The notes under the pieces are model-generated. The model saw only the letters and a list, made by a program, of their open reading frames with translations. It made no database searches and was not told where the DNA came from. From an uncultured Hoeflea sp. (GTDB lineage Bacteria; Pseudomonadota; Alphaproteobacteria; Rhizobiales; Rhizobiaceae), in contig NZ_CANMVK010000001.1 of NCBI RefSeq assembly GCF_947501405.1, forward strand, positions 1,178,001 through 1,242,000: a stretch of 64,000 nt of DNA. The letters are read 5' to 3'. The translations under genes were made by a program, and so were the position numbers. Positions 36,052 through 45,995 of this stretch are shown here, in pieces. The stretch's first letter is position 1. Each line of letters begins with the position of its first letter.

Positions 36052-37587
36052 CTAAACGGAGATCTTGAAGCCTATTCTCAGGCCGCCCCAGTGGCGGCCG
36101 TTGACCAGGATCGGAGCCGAGAGATCCTTCATAAGCGAGAAGTTGCCGCCACCCATGTCGCGCCGGTAGGTTTGCAGCAGGAAGGGCTTGCGGTTGCGGC
36201 CTGCCGCCAGACCGGTGCGGTCATCGAAAATGCGACGGTTGCGGCAATTGCCTGCATTCCAGACCGGATCAGCGCTTTGCGGCTGGGAAAAGATGTGGTT
36301 GTGGGTGGGCAGGTAGCCGTTGCGATCCACCGCGGCGCAGAAGGTCACGCGCGGATCGAAATCCAACATCGCTTCCTGGATTGGCGGAAGCAGCCGGTCG
36401 GTATGCGCGGTAAAGCGGGTGGTGTGCTGCAGCGGAGCGGTGCCGGGGATCGGCTGATAGTGCTCGTCAAACAGATCGTCGAGCGAAAGCCGCCGGGCGC
36501 CGATCTCGGCTTCGAACAATGCCGCGATCTGGTTCGCGGTGGCGATGCAGTGACGGATGAGCGGTGTGTCTTCGGTTTCAATTCCGCTCCCGGCCACATG
36601 GCCGATTACATCTTCGGAGAACGAGACCAGGCGCTCGATCTTGGCGCTGGCCGAGGTCAGCATACCGGCGCTGTCGTGCACCTGACGGTCGAACTCGGAG
36701 ACCTTGGCGAGCACGGTGGAGCAGGCCCGGGTGGTCTCTTCCACCGGATCGCTGATGCGTTCGATCTCGGCGATCATGCCGGAAACGCTGTCGCTGAAGC
36801 CGGAAAACTTCTTGAGTTCGGCGTCGATCTCGGCCGAGCGCTGGCAGGCCGCGGAAGCCACGGCCTCGTTGTCGGCATTGCGGGTTTGCAGCTTGTCGAC
36901 CACGCCGCGCAGGTTCTCAAGCCGTGCCACCATGTCGCGCGAGACGGTTCCGGTTTTGTCGGCGAGTTGCTTGACCGCGTCGGCGACCACTGCAAAGCCG
37001 CGACCGGCTTCGCCCGCATGGGCGGCCATGATGCCGGCGTTGACGGCAAGCAGTTGTGTCTGGGTGGCGATGCCCTGGATGGCTTCGGAGAAGGAGTGTA
37101 TCTCCCTGATCTGACCCGCCACCGAATCGAGCACCTCAGTGACTTCGCTGGCGCTTGACGACATCGACTGGATATCCGAGACGGCGTTGACCAGAATGGT
37201 GTTGACGCTGTCGGTGGTGGTCTGCAGCCCACTCTGGGTTTCGCGCGCCGCCGCGATCGCGCTACGCGAGGCATCGGCAACAGTTGTGTTGGAACTGGCG
37301 ATCATCGACATGTCTTGCGTCAACGCATGAAACTCATCGGCCTGGCGCGACAGCGACACGGAGACATCGCCGATCATCCCGCTGGTATCAGCGATGTTGA
37401 CAGACAATTCGCCAACGCGGGAGCCGATCAGGTTCATCGCTTGTTCGAGCGTAGACCGGTCCTCATCCGGATCGCTTGCGGCGTAGGATGCCGGCGGCGT
37501 ATCCTGAACTCGATGCGCATCCATGTGTGGCGGCGCATCCGTGGACGGCATGGCGTCCCGGGGATGAGAATGTTTCGGGGCAAGCAT
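36052..37587 (-). CDS. soluble chemoreceptor with C-terminal sensor domain
   Basis: A 511-residue receptor without any membrane helix. The signalling hairpin comes first (tip QTQLLAVNAGIMAAHAGEAG, about residues 177-197) and the sensory part last: residues 360-511 hold AAVDRNGYLPTHNHIFSQPQ, a FDDRTGLAAGRN segment, LLQTYRRDMG and RHWGGLRIGFKI. That terminal block resembles the Cache/PilJ-type tail of other MCPs. The order is inverted compared with membrane receptors. It probably senses a cytoplasmic signal. The N-terminal 45 residues are Pro/Asp-rich and disordered-looking. Confidence 0.85.
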   Translation of the reverse strand: MLAPKHSHPRDAMPSTDAPPHMDAHRVQDTPPASYAASDPDEDRSTLEQAMNLIGSRVGELSVNIADTSGMIGDVSVSLSRQADEFHALTQDMSMIASSNTTVADASRSAIAAARETQSGLQTTTDSVNTILVNAVSDIQSMSSSASEVTEVLDSVAGQIREIHSFSEAIQGIATQTQLLAVNAGIMAAHAGEAGRGFAVVADAVKQLADKTGTVSRDMVARLENLRGVVDKLQTRNADNEAVASAACQRSAEIDAELKKFSGFSDSVSGMIAEIERISDPVEETTRACSTVLAKVSEFDRQVHDSAGMLTSASAKIERLVSFSEDVIGHVAGSGIETEDTPLIRHCIATANQIAALFEAEIGARRLSLDDLFDEHYQPIPGTAPLQHTTRFTAHTDRLLPPIQEAMLDFDPRVTFCAAVDRNGYLPTHNHIFSQPQSADPVWNAGNCRNRRIFDDRTGLAAGRNRKPFLLQTYRRDMGGGNFSLMKDLSAPILVNGRHWGGLRIGFKISV

Positions 37588-37869
37588 GATCAGCTGATCC
37601 TCCAGATAGAGCGACCAAACCAGATCGTGGTTAATGTCCGGCTAATGTAGAATGCCATGAAGTTGCAGTTGCCAGCCGGTTCCGGGTCGTTTCGCGGGGT
37701 CTCAACTTCGAACGAGGCGCCGCTTCAGAGCCGCCGTAGGCGGTGACACCCGATCATCTGGATCCGGGCCAAACCCGACAAGGGATCGGTCGGGGAAGGA
37801 GGCGTTATCGCGGCAACACGTGCGGCGATCTGGTTGGCAAGCGGGCCTTTCCCGTGCCATAGACCGGCG

Positions 37870-39144
37870 ATGAGCCAAATCCGATCGTCCGTCACGTTCC
37901 GCACCGGTGCCGACCAGGCGCTCGAGCAGATGCGCGCCCTGTTTCCGCCGACACCATTGCAACTCAACGCACATCTGTCGGCGCACTACGGTGCGCGGAT
38001 CTGGCTCAAGCGCGAGGATCTTTCGCCGGTCCGGTCCTACAAGATCCGCGGCGCGTTCAATTTCCTGCGCAAGGCGCTGGAGCGCGATCCCTCACAAGCC
38101 CTGTTCGTCTGTGCTTCGGCGGGCAACCACGCCCAGGGATTTGCCTATGCCTGCCGGCATTTCGGCCGCCGAGGTGTGGTGTTCATGCCAGTGACCACAC
38201 CGCAGCAGAAGATCGACAAGACCCGCATGTTTGGCGGCGAATTCATTGATATCCGCCTGATCGGCGACTTTTTTGATGATTGCTATGCCGCAGCGCTCGA
38301 TTTCGCCAAGACCGAAGGCGCGTTGATGGCGCCGCCTTTCGATCATGATGACATCATCGAGGGGCAGGCAACCGTGGCGGCTGAATTCGCCGCGCAACTG
38401 CCCAAGGGCGAGACACCGGATCTGATCGTGTTGCCGGTGGGCGGAGGCGGACTGTCGGCGGGGGTGTCGCTCTATCTTGACGGCCGCGTGGCTGAAACAA
38501 GTTTCCAGCTGACGGAACCCTCCGGCGCGCCGAGCCTGAAGCAAAGTCTGGCTGCGGGCCGGCGGGTGACGCTGCCGAAAATGGACAATTTCGTCGATGG
38601 CGCGGCTGTGGCCGAGATTGGCGCGCGCAATTTCGAGATTCTCAAGCGGTTTAAGGCGGATCAGGTGCTGCTGGTGCCCGAAAACGCCATCTGCCTGACC
38701 ATGACCACGCTTCTTAACACCGAAGGCATCGTGCTTGAGCCCGCCGGCGCGCTGTCGCTGTCGGCACTCGAGGCGCTCGGGCCGGAGAAACTGGCCGGGA
38801 AATCGGTTGTCGCCGTAGTGTCGGGCGGGAATTTCGATTTCGAACGCTTGCCCGACGTCAAGGAACGGGCGATGCGCCATGCGGGCACCAAGAAATATTT
38901 CATCCTGCGGCTGGCGCAACGACCCGGTGCGCTGCGCGATTTCCTGTCGCTGCTGGGGCCGGATGACGACATTGCTCGGTTTGAGTATCTGAAAAAATCA
39001 GCGCGCAATTTCGGCTCGATCCTGATTGGCATCGAAACCCGGGCGCCGGAGAATTTCGAGCGTCTGACGCGAGCTTTTGACGAGGCGGGCCTGAGCTATC
39101 AGGACATCACCGAAAATGAGATCATATCCAATCTGATCATCTAA
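37870..39144 (+). CDS. ilvA: threonine ammonia-lyase
   Basis: A 424-residue PLP enzyme that turns threonine into 2-oxobutanoate and ammonia, the first step to isoleucine. The PLP lysine is in VRSYKIRGAFNF, the Ser/Asn/Gly loop in ASAGNHAQG, and the glycine-rich phosphate loop is PVGGGGLSAG. The last 90 residues form one ACT-like regulatory domain (LAQRPGALRDFLSLLGPDD), so isoleucine feedback is likely. The ATG at 37870 gives the conserved N-terminus; its ribosome-binding site is weak. Confidence 0.94.
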   Translation: MSQIRSSVTFRTGADQALEQMRALFPPTPLQLNAHLSAHYGARIWLKREDLSPVRSYKIRGAFNFLRKALERDPSQALFVCASAGNHAQGFAYACRHFGRRGVVFMPVTTPQQKIDKTRMFGGEFIDIRLIGDFFDDCYAAALDFAKTEGALMAPPFDHDDIIEGQATVAAEFAAQLPKGETPDLIVLPVGGGGLSAGVSLYLDGRVAETSFQLTEPSGAPSLKQSLAAGRRVTLPKMDNFVDGAAVAEIGARNFEILKRFKADQVLLVPENAICLTMTTLLNTEGIVLEPAGALSLSALEALGPEKLAGKSVVAVVSGGNFDFERLPDVKERAMRHAGTKKYFILRLAQRPGALRDFLSLLGPDDDIARFEYLKKSARNFGSILIGIETRAPENFERLTRAFDEAGLSYQDITENEIISNLII

Positions 39145-39185
39145 AGCATTTCCTGCGTTTGTCGGGTCGCAAATCGCTGCCTTTC

Positions 39186-39205
39186 AAACAGCAAATAGCT
39201 GTTTT
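39186..39205 (+). terminator. terminator after ilvA
   Basis: Stem AAACAGC and GCTGTTT around a five-base loop, followed by a short T-run, 42 bases after the ilvA stop. Confidence 0.5.
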
Positions 39206-39292
39206 CAAACGCGTTTTGTGACGCAGATTTGATTCAACGTTTGCAGAAATTGCTCTAGGCGTCTGGATTGCGTGCTGGACAGGCGCGAGCGC

Positions 39293-40291
39293 CTAAAGCC
39301 CGGCGATCCAGTTCGCGGCCTGCCTGGCCAGCCGCTCGGTGGTGGAGGGTGAGAGTGCGTCTCCGGCGATGACGTGATTGTTGGGATCGTCGCTGTCGGT
39401 GATTTCGACAATCTGCGCCGGCCCGCCCCATTTCTGCGCCATCGACTTGACCAGATCGGGCTGGATAACCGTATCGAGCGGCGAAAACACAAACAATGAC
39501 GGCACGTTGACGCGGGCCGCATCGACTCCGCTGGCCAGATCAACCAGAGCGGCCATCGGCAGCAGCGCCAGGCTTGGATATTCGTGGGTCCAGAACTGCG
39601 CGTGCATGTCATTGCCGGGTTCAAACGAGCGGCGTTCACCGGCGATCAGCGGCACAAGTCGCTCGGCCCAGGGCAGGGTGAGCAAGCTCGAGCCGGCGGC
39701 CTGGACGCCGTAATTAGGCGAAATCTGTACCAGTCCGGCCACGTCGCGCATCAGTTCGGGTCGCTCGGCGGCGATGGTCGCCAGCGTCGCGCCGGTCGAA
39801 GTTGCCATGATAACAACGCGTTCGCCCAGTCTGCGGCCGATGGCGACGGCTTCGGCGAAATCATCCATCCAGGCCTGCACGGAGCCCTCGAGCATGGCGT
39901 CGCCGCTGCGGCCGTGGCCGGTCAACCGGGCGAAATGGAGGTTGGCGCCCAGCGTTTCGGCGACTAGATCCGGCATCGGCCGGATTTCGCCCGGGCTTGC
40001 GGAAAAGCCGTGCACATAGACGATGGCGAGCGGTGTGCGCGCCCGGGAGGCTGGATAGGCCCAGATGATTTCGCGTGCATTGCCGGGCCTGAGGTCGGTG
40101 TGGCGGGCTTCGGCGTCGTCGATGTGATCGTCAATGTTTTCTGGCAGAGTGGCCTCGTCAAAGGAAACGCTGGTGTCGGCCGGGGGCCGCGGGCCGAGCG
40201 CAAAGGCGATGGCGCCGGCAATGATCAAAAACCCGATGAGATAGAGCACCCTGCGTGTCCTTCTGCGTGTCTTTGAAGCCGGTTTCGCCAT
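39293..40291 (-). CDS. membrane-anchored alpha/beta hydrolase
   Basis: A 332-residue protein with a basic start and one membrane helix (about residues 14-34), then an alpha/beta hydrolase fold. The oxyanion loop is YVHGFSASPGE, the nucleophile is the Ser of MATSTGAT, the Asp is in SPLDTVI and the His in DPNNHVIAG, so a full triad is visible. Lysophospholipase- or carboxylesterase-like proteins have this plan; the substrate is unknown. It likely faces the periplasm. Single gene, convergent with ilvA. Confidence 0.82.
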   Translation of the reverse strand: MAKPASKTRRRTRRVLYLIGFLIIAGAIAFALGPRPPADTSVSFDEATLPENIDDHIDDAEARHTDLRPGNAREIIWAYPASRARTPLAIVYVHGFSASPGEIRPMPDLVAETLGANLHFARLTGHGRSGDAMLEGSVQAWMDDFAEAVAIGRRLGERVVIMATSTGATLATIAAERPELMRDVAGLVQISPNYGVQAAGSSLLTLPWAERLVPLIAGERRSFEPGNDMHAQFWTHEYPSLALLPMAALVDLASGVDAARVNVPSLFVFSPLDTVIQPDLVKSMAQKWGGPAQIVEITDSDDPNNHVIAGDALSPSTTERLARQAANWIAGL

Positions 40292-40505
40292 CCGTGTCGC
40301 CTCCCGTGCGAATTGCCACCGCGAGGCGGTGGGTGGGGTGACGCATCATTAGTTTAGGGAAGATTGCGGTGCAATGGCCGTGTTGCGATGGCAGCCATGG
40401 ACGCCGGCCCCGCCGCGCGAGGCTGAGATCGGCTATATGCGCGCGCAAGGCTTGCGCGCGGGCCGGGAGCCGGTCCTGCGTGTTGTCGCAAAGCCGGCGG
40501 CAGGC

Positions 40506-40823
40506 TCAAACGGTCGCCGGCTCTTTGCGGAACAGCTTGTAGAAGCTTTCCACCTTGGCGCGGTTGTTGGACGACAAGACCAGTTCCGCACCCACTCTTG
40601 GGCGGCGGATCCAGCGAACGGTGCCGACCAGCAGTCCCATCTCTTCGGTCAGCACGGTGATCTTGTCGCCGAAACCGATCGGAATGTCGATTGACAGGTA
40701 AAGGCAGATGCCGTGCTCGGACAGGTCCAGCACCATGCCGTCGGTCTTTTGGCCCATGCATTCGATCTTCGCCCGAATTCGGGTTCTGTCGCGTTCGATC
40801 GCGCGGCCGGTAGGTCCTCTCAT
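40506..40823 (-). CDS. PilZ domain protein
   Basis: A 105-residue protein that is a PilZ domain alone. The second PilZ motif appears as LDLSEHGICLYL; the first (RxxxR) can be read from RDRTRIR near residue 12. PilZ proteins bind cyclic di-GMP and switch motility or polysaccharide output. VGAELVLSSNN closes the barrel. No partner gene adjoins it. Confidence 0.78.
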   Translation of the reverse strand: MRGPTGRAIERDRTRIRAKIECMGQKTDGMVLDLSEHGICLYLSIDIPIGFGDKITVLTEEMGLLVGTVRWIRRPRVGAELVLSSNNRAKVESFYKLFRKEPATV

Positions 40824-40974
40824 CTCGGTTGCCCCCTTTGGCTAACAAGATGATCAGTGTGGCAGCGCGCCGTAATTAAATCGCTAAATCCGCCGGGTAA
40901 GCTGCGACGCGGTTAAGAACCGGTGAAATCCCGGCCAGCTCGGCGACCGGGATTTCTTCGGCAATCGGGCGATC

Positions 40975-42966
40975 TCAAAGGGTGATGCGGTAGCGCATGA
41001 AGCCGTCTTCGCCTTCGCCCGCGGGCGCGATCGTCACGTCCTTGACGTCATCGACAAAGGCCGTTCCCTTGGGCCCGGTGGAGAACAGAACCGTGGCGTC
41101 TTCAAGCGGCGCGAAGCTCCAATTGCCATCGGCGGACGGATTGATGGTGCCTTGCTCGACAATGTAGCGAACGATCACATCGCGGTTGGTGTCTGGCGCC
41201 TGGAAGATCACCTTATCTGGCCCGATATCGGGGAAATTGCCGCCGCCGCCGCCGCGATAATTGTTGGTGGCGACCACGAATTGCTGCTCGGGATCAATGG
41301 CTTGTCCATTGAATTTGAGATCCTGAATCCGGTTGGCGTCCGGATCGAGCAGCTCACCCTTGGGGCTGTATCTGGCCGGTTGGCTGAGATCGACCCGATA
41401 GGTGACCCCGTCGATCACATCGAAGTTGTAGGAGGGGAAATCGCCGTTGATCAGTTCGGCGTCGGTGACGCCTGGCTCGATTTTGTTGAAGATGCCTGCG
41501 GACATCTCGAGCCAGTCCTTGACCTGCGCACCGGTAATCAGCACCGCCTGTACGGTGTTGGGATAAAGGTAGAGATCGGCCACATTCTTGATCGCGATGT
41601 CGCCGGCCGGCACATCGGTAAAGTAGTCCGCGCCGCCGCGTCCGCCGGCCTTGAAGGGGGCTGCGGCCGAAAGCACTGGCAGATCCTTCCATTCGGTCTG
41701 CGAGAGCATGTCGGTTATATACCAGGTCTGGGCCTGGCTAACGATCTGCACCGAAGGATCATCTGCAACAAGCGCGAAATAGGAGTGCAGCGGAGCCGAG
41801 GTCTTGCCCACCGCGGTGCGGACATAGGCGAGCGTGGCTTCGTGATCGGCCTGAGCCGCGGCCTGCACTTCCGGCTTGTCGGGGACGAGTGCCGTGACCT
41901 TACGGTCAACCCGCTCATAAATCGGCCGCGCCTCCGCGGTGTGGCTGAGAATCCTCCATGATCCGCCATCGCGCTCGATGAGAAGATCGAGCAGACCAAG
42001 ATGCGAGCCCCAGAAGCCACCCATCACACCGGGCTTGCCGGAGATTGTGCCTGCAGCGTTGTCGACCCCTGCCATGTCCTCAAATTTCGGACCTGGGAAA
42101 TCCAGATGGCTGTGGCCGGTGACGATCGCATCAATTCCGTCGACGGCTGCGAGCGGGATCGCCGCATTTTCGAGATTTTCGGCCCATTCCTGCTGGCCCA
42201 TGCCCGAATGCGATAGCGCGATGACCAGATCAGCGCCGTCCTCGCGCATTTGTGGCACCCAGGCTTGTGCCGCCTTGACGATGTCGCGGGTGGCGGCCTT
42301 GCCCTCGAGATGGCGCGAATCCCAGGTCATGATCTGTGGCGGCACAAAGCCGATCACTCCGATCCGGATCGGGTGGCTTTGGCCAGCGCCATCGGTGATG
42401 GTGCGATCGAGAATGATATAGGGTTTGAAGAACAGATCGTCGTCGCGAGGATTGGCGGCCAGCGCGCCTTTGGTCACATTCGCGCACACCAGCGGGAAAT
42501 TGGCGCCGGCGAGGACCTTGAACATGAAATCGAGACCATAGTTGAATTCGTGATTGCCCAGCGTTCCGGCGTCATAGCCCAGCACATTCATGGCGGCGAT
42601 GATGGGATGCAGGTCGCCATCCTTCATGCCGCGCTCATAGGCGATGTAATCGCCCATCGGATTGCCCTGCAGGAAGTCGCCATTGTCGACCAGAACGGTG
42701 TTGGCGGCTTCGGCGCGGATCTGGTCCATAATCGAGGCGGTGCGCGCCAGTCCCATGCGGTCATTGGGTTTGTCGCCATAATAATCATAAGCGAACACGT
42801 GCACGTGCAGGTCGGTGGTTTCCATGATCCGCAGATGCGCCTGGTTGGCGGCTGCGCGGGCTGTGAAGGGATGAACCAGCGCCAGTGCGCCGGTGGCGGC
42901 GACGCCGCCCAGCAGAGCGCGCCTTGAAATCGGGTGCAGCATGTCAAAGAGGGAACGGTCGGTCAT
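40975..42966 (-). CDS. cpdB: 2',3'-cyclic-nucleotide 2'-phosphodiesterase / 3'-nucleotidase with Tat signal
   Basis: A 663-residue periplasmic enzyme that opens cyclic nucleotides and removes 3' phosphate. The first 40 residues contain [18 protein letters not shown], a twin-arginine signal. The metallophosphatase domain shows [27 protein letters not shown] and VTGHSHLD; the C-terminal 5'-nucleotidase domain has [14 protein letters not shown] for base binding. It is divergent from hlyU and lies alone. Length and motif set fit CpdB better than UshA. Confidence 0.92.
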   Translation of the reverse strand: MTDRSLFDMLHPISRRALLGGVAATGALALVHPFTARAAANQAHLRIMETTDLHVHVFAYDYYGDKPNDRMGLARTASIMDQIRAEAANTVLVDNGDFLQGNPMGDYIAYERGMKDGDLHPIIAAMNVLGYDAGTLGNHEFNYGLDFMFKVLAGANFPLVCANVTKGALAANPRDDDLFFKPYIILDRTITDGAGQSHPIRIGVIGFVPPQIMTWDSRHLEGKAATRDIVKAAQAWVPQMREDGADLVIALSHSGMGQQEWAENLENAAIPLAAVDGIDAIVTGHSHLDFPGPKFEDMAGVDNAAGTISGKPGVMGGFWGSHLGLLDLLIERDGGSWRILSHTAEARPIYERVDRKVTALVPDKPEVQAAAQADHEATLAYVRTAVGKTSAPLHSYFALVADDPSVQIVSQAQTWYITDMLSQTEWKDLPVLSAAAPFKAGGRGGADYFTDVPAGDIAIKNVADLYLYPNTVQAVLITGAQVKDWLEMSAGIFNKIEPGVTDAELINGDFPSYNFDVIDGVTYRVDLSQPARYSPKGELLDPDANRIQDLKFNGQAIDPEQQFVVATNNYRGGGGGNFPDIGPDKVIFQAPDTNRDVIVRYIVEQGTINPSADGNWSFAPLEDATVLFSTGPKGTAFVDDVKDVTIAPAGEGEDGFMRYRITL

Positions 42967-43335
42967 GGATGCTCTCCTTGCGATGGATCTAAAAAGGAAT
43001 TTCGAGGCGCAGTGACGGCGTCTTGACTGCCGTCAGAGTCCGCCATCCTTGTTTGCCGTCAAACAAATACAGGGCAAGTGTGATCCTGTGACGACGCGCG
43101 CGCAACCAAAATCCGGTCGGCGAACACGATACTGCGGCAATAGGCCGGCAGTTGTCGTGTGTTCGGCTTGCAGGAGCGGCAATAACATTGCAGGATTATC
43201 CGATCCCTATGCGTGGCGGGCCGGGACCTTGTGTTGCAAACCAACCGGAACCCGCATGATATCAGACTGTTGCGGGCCAATTGTGCGCGCAACACCAACC
43301 GCAGCGGCGCGGGCGGCAGTTTCAAGGAGCACCCC
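42967..43335. other. 369-bp divergent promoter region of cpdB and hlyU
   Basis: No gene is supported here. Two open frames cross it, but both are shadows of hlyU or run through promoter DNA. No clear operator was found. Confidence 0.5.
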
Positions 43336-43632
43336 ATGGCCGGAATTCTCGACAGCATCCGCAACCTGTTTGGCGGTGGCGGCGGTGCGTCCGTCCCGCA
43401 AGCCGCCAACGAGCCGGAAACCTACAAGGATTGCCGGATCTATGCCGAGCCGATGGCTGAAGGCGGGCAATGGCGTTTGGCCGGACGCATCGTCAAGGGC
43501 GAGGGTGAGGGCGCAAGGGAGCATCATTTCGTTCGCGCCGACATCTTCTCGAACCGTGACGAGGTCGAAGCCGCGACCATGCGCAAGGCGCGGCAGATCA
43601 TCGACGAACAGGGCGACGGCCTGTTTCGCTAA
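43336..43632 (+). CDS. HlyU family transcriptional regulator-like protein
   Basis: A 98-residue protein, MAGILDSIRNLFGGGGG at the start and ETYKDCRIYAEPM, LAGRIVKGEGEG, HHFVRADIFSNRDEV and KARQIIDEQGDGLF after it. This is the alphaproteobacterial HlyU (DUF1971-type naming varies) family; it lacks a helix-turn-helix, so a regulator role is by family label only. The ATG follows AAGGAG by six bases; a longer upstream frame has no support. Confidence 0.85.
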   Translation: MAGILDSIRNLFGGGGGASVPQAANEPETYKDCRIYAEPMAEGGQWRLAGRIVKGEGEGAREHHFVRADIFSNRDEVEAATMRKARQIIDEQGDGLFR

Positions 43633-43724
43633 ATCTCTGAATTGCATAACGCAACACCTCAAGGCCTGGGTGGCCATGGCATCAAAGGATGATGTGTACC
43701 CTGCGTACCCCTGAGTTGGCCGGT

Positions 43725-44078
43725 TTACTCGAAGCTTATTTCGTTGTCGCCGAGATAGACATGGCTGGCTTCGCAAATGTCGATTGAATGCGGATCGTCC
43801 ATCACTTCACTGCCATCCGATCCCAGCCAACCCGCCTGGAAGGTCTGCTCGCAGGATCCCGTTTCCGCAACAAATTCGGCAGATGCCTCTTGCCCGGGAT
43901 CGAGCTGTTCGGCGAGCCAGTTGGCGCTCCAGCCTGAGCCGTCATCGGTGTAGAAGCCAACCAGCACATTGCCTTCGGTCTCGTTGTGAATGGTGAAAAT
44001 GCCTTCCGAGCCGGATTGGGCAAGTGCTGGCAGACAGGTCGCGCCAAACAGTGCCATGGCAAGGGTAAAGTGCTTCAT
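43725..44078 (-). CDS. small secreted protein, unknown
   Basis: A 117-residue protein with a signal peptide MKHFTLAMALFGATCLPALA (residues 1-20), cleaved before QSGSEG. GGGAGGATC precedes the ATG. The mature 97 residues are acidic, with two cysteines that may form a disulfide and a beta-rich pattern (GIFTIHNETEGNVLVGFY). I recognise no family. Confidence 0.7.
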   Translation of the reverse strand: MKHFTLAMALFGATCLPALAQSGSEGIFTIHNETEGNVLVGFYTDDGSGWSANWLAEQLDPGQEASAEFVAETGSCEQTFQAGWLGSDGSEVMDDPHSIDICEASHVYLGDNEISFE

Positions 44079-44182
44079 TTGTGATCCTCCCGATCGTTTT
44101 CGCCGCTCCTTCACGCTATACCATAACGATCCACCCGTCAGCCAAGGTGTTGGCGTGGCATGCTTTCCGGGTCCGGCAAAGC

Positions 44183-44647
44183 TTATCCAAGCCCGACATT
44201 GGGCCGGTCGATCACCTCGCGTAACGCGAAAGACGAGTTGATCTTGACCACATGCGGCAGCGCCGAGAGCCAGTCACGGTGGATGCGCTCGTAATCCTCG
44301 AGATCGTGGGCTGCGACGCGCAGGATGTAGTCATATTCGCCGCTCATCAGATAGCAGACCAGGACGTTGGGGCAACGCTTCACGGCGGCCTCGAATTCTG
44401 TCAGCGTCTTGGCGAACTGGCCGGAAAGCGAAATGTGAACGATGGCGATCATCCGGTAATCGAGCGCCTTGTGCGACAGGCGTGCGTGATAGCCCTTGAT
44501 GACGCCGGACTTTTCCAAAATGTCGAGCCGCCGCGAACAGGCTGATGCCGACAATCCGACGCGTTCGGCCAGCGCCGCATTGGAGATTCGCCCCTCGGTC
44601 TGAAGAACCTTCAGAATGGAAAGATCGAGTGTATCGAGATCATTCAT
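44183..44647 (-). CDS. Lrp/AsnC family transcriptional regulator, next to ald
   Basis: A 154-residue regulator. The N-terminal helix-turn-helix spans residues 8-50 (LDLSILKVLQTEGRISNAAL, then SASACSRRLDILEKSGVIKG), and the C-terminal part is the RAM/ACT-like effector domain, LMSGEYDYILRV. The start at MNDLDTLD is chosen because an upstream frame overlaps the ald promoter. It is divergent from alanine dehydrogenase, so it probably senses alanine and controls ald. Confidence 0.9.
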   Translation of the reverse strand: MNDLDTLDLSILKVLQTEGRISNAALAERVGLSASACSRRLDILEKSGVIKGYHARLSHKALDYRMIAIVHISLSGQFAKTLTEFEAAVKRCPNVLVCYLMSGEYDYILRVAAHDLEDYERIHRDWLSALPHVVKINSSFALREVIDRPNVGLG

Positions 44648-44678
44648 GTGCAGAAAATCCGAATATGAGCATGATTGG

Positions 44679-44699
44679 CGCAATAATATTCGAATTGCG
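44679..44699. promoter_or_regulatory. candidate Lrp-type operator between lrp and ald
   Basis: CGCAATAATATTCGAATTGC plus G, an inverted repeat with 6-7 bp arms (CGCAAT/ATTGCG) around an AT-rich centre. It lies 31 bp before the regulator start and about 110 bp before ald. A looser AATG...CATT element follows near 44745-44765. Confidence 0.5.
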
Positions 44700-44811
44700 G
44701 AAGCCCGGCAAGCGGGTTTTGCAAGGACATTTCGCAGACAAAATGTTTGAATTGACTGCATTGAAACCCAACCCGGCGGATGAAAGCCGGCAATATGTGG
44801 AGGAGAGTTCA

Positions 44812-45930
44812 ATGCGCGTGGGTTGCCCCAAGGAAATCAAGAATCACGAATACCGTGTCGGCCTGACGCCAGGTGCTGTGCGCGAATATGTGGCGCATGG
44901 CCATGAGGTGATCATCGAGACCAAGGCCGGCCTGGGCATTGGCGCCGAGGATTCCGCCTATCAGGCGGCCGGCGCTCAAATTGTCGACAGCGCCAAGGAT
45001 GTGTTCGATCGATCCGACATGGTGGTCAAGGTCAAGGAGCCGCAGCCTTCGGAATGGGTGCAGCTTCGTGAAGACCAGCTTCTCTACACCTATCTGCACC
45101 TGGCGCCGGATCCGGAGCAGACCAAGGGTCTGCTGGAATCTGGCTGCACGGCAGTTGCCTATGAAACGGTCACAGACGATCGCGGCGGTTTGCCTTTGCT
45201 TGCGCCGATGTCGGAAGTGGCCGGCCGCCTGGCGATTCAGGCTGGCGCCACGGCGCTTCAAAAGGCCAATGGCGGACGCGGCATTCTGCTCGGCGGCGTG
45301 CCGGGCGTGCTGCCCGCCAAAATCGTGGTGATCGGCGGCGGCGTGGTTGGCCTCAACTCGGCCAAGATGGCCGTGGGTCTAGGCGCTGACGTGACCATCC
45401 TTGACCGTTCGCTGCCGCGCCTGCGCCAGTTGGACGACATTTTCAATGGCCGCGTTCACACCCGCTACTCGACCATCGAAGCGCTGGAAGAAGAAGCGTT
45501 TTCGGCCGACATGGTGGTTGGCGCGGTGCTGATCCCCGGTGCTGCCGCGCCGAAGCTTGTGACCCGGGAGATGCTGTCGGGCATGAAAAAGGGATCGGTG
45601 ATCGTCGATGTGGCCATCGACCAGGGCGGCTGTTTTGAAACCTCCCACGCGACGACCCACGCAGAGCCGACCTATGAGGTTGACGGTGTGATCCATTATT
45701 GCGTGGCCAATATGCCGGGCGCGGTGCCGATCACCTCGGCGCATGCGCTCAACAACGCCACGCTGCACTATGGCCTGATGCTTGCGGACAAGGGCCTGAA
45801 GGCGATCACCGAGGACCGTCATCTGCGCGCAGGTCTCAATGTGCACAAGGGCCGGATCACCAGCCGCCCGGTGGCCGAAGCGCTGGGCTACGACATGGCT
45901 GAACCCGAGCAGGTTCTCAGGGTCGCCTGA
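44812..45930 (+). CDS. ald: alanine dehydrogenase
   Basis: A 372-residue NAD-dependent enzyme that converts alanine to pyruvate and ammonia, and back. [20 protein letters not shown] is the family start, and [20 protein letters not shown] near residue 170 is the NAD-binding loop. The catalytic Lys and His (Lys in VKVKEPQ, His in YTYLHLA) are present. GGAGGAG precedes the ATG; an upstream in-frame extension covers the promoter and is rejected. It is likely induced by alanine through the divergent Lrp-type regulator. Confidence 0.97.
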   Translation: MRVGCPKEIKNHEYRVGLTPGAVREYVAHGHEVIIETKAGLGIGAEDSAYQAAGAQIVDSAKDVFDRSDMVVKVKEPQPSEWVQLREDQLLYTYLHLAPDPEQTKGLLESGCTAVAYETVTDDRGGLPLLAPMSEVAGRLAIQAGATALQKANGGRGILLGGVPGVLPAKIVVIGGGVVGLNSAKMAVGLGADVTILDRSLPRLRQLDDIFNGRVHTRYSTIEALEEEAFSADMVVGAVLIPGAAAPKLVTREMLSGMKKGSVIVDVAIDQGGCFETSHATTHAEPTYEVDGVIHYCVANMPGAVPITSAHALNNATLHYGLMLADKGLKAITEDRHLRAGLNVHKGRITSRPVAEALGYDMAEPEQVLRVA

Positions 45931-45955
45931 TCGGCTAAGATCTCTTGCAGACATC

Positions 45956-45989
45956 AAAACCCGCCGGATTTGACCGTTCGGCGGATTTT
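45956..45989. terminator. bidirectional terminator between ald and the DUF1203 gene
   Basis: Stem AAAACCCGCCG and CGGCGGATTTT, one mismatch, 12-base loop, between two converging genes; A/T flanks serve both directions. Confidence 0.75.
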
Positions 45990-45995
45990 ACGTTG

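Noticed and set aside
42967-43776. Long frames on both strands around hlyU (43049-43714 plus, 43207-43776 minus)
   Set aside because: Both overlap the clear HlyU gene in other frames and run through promoter DNA.
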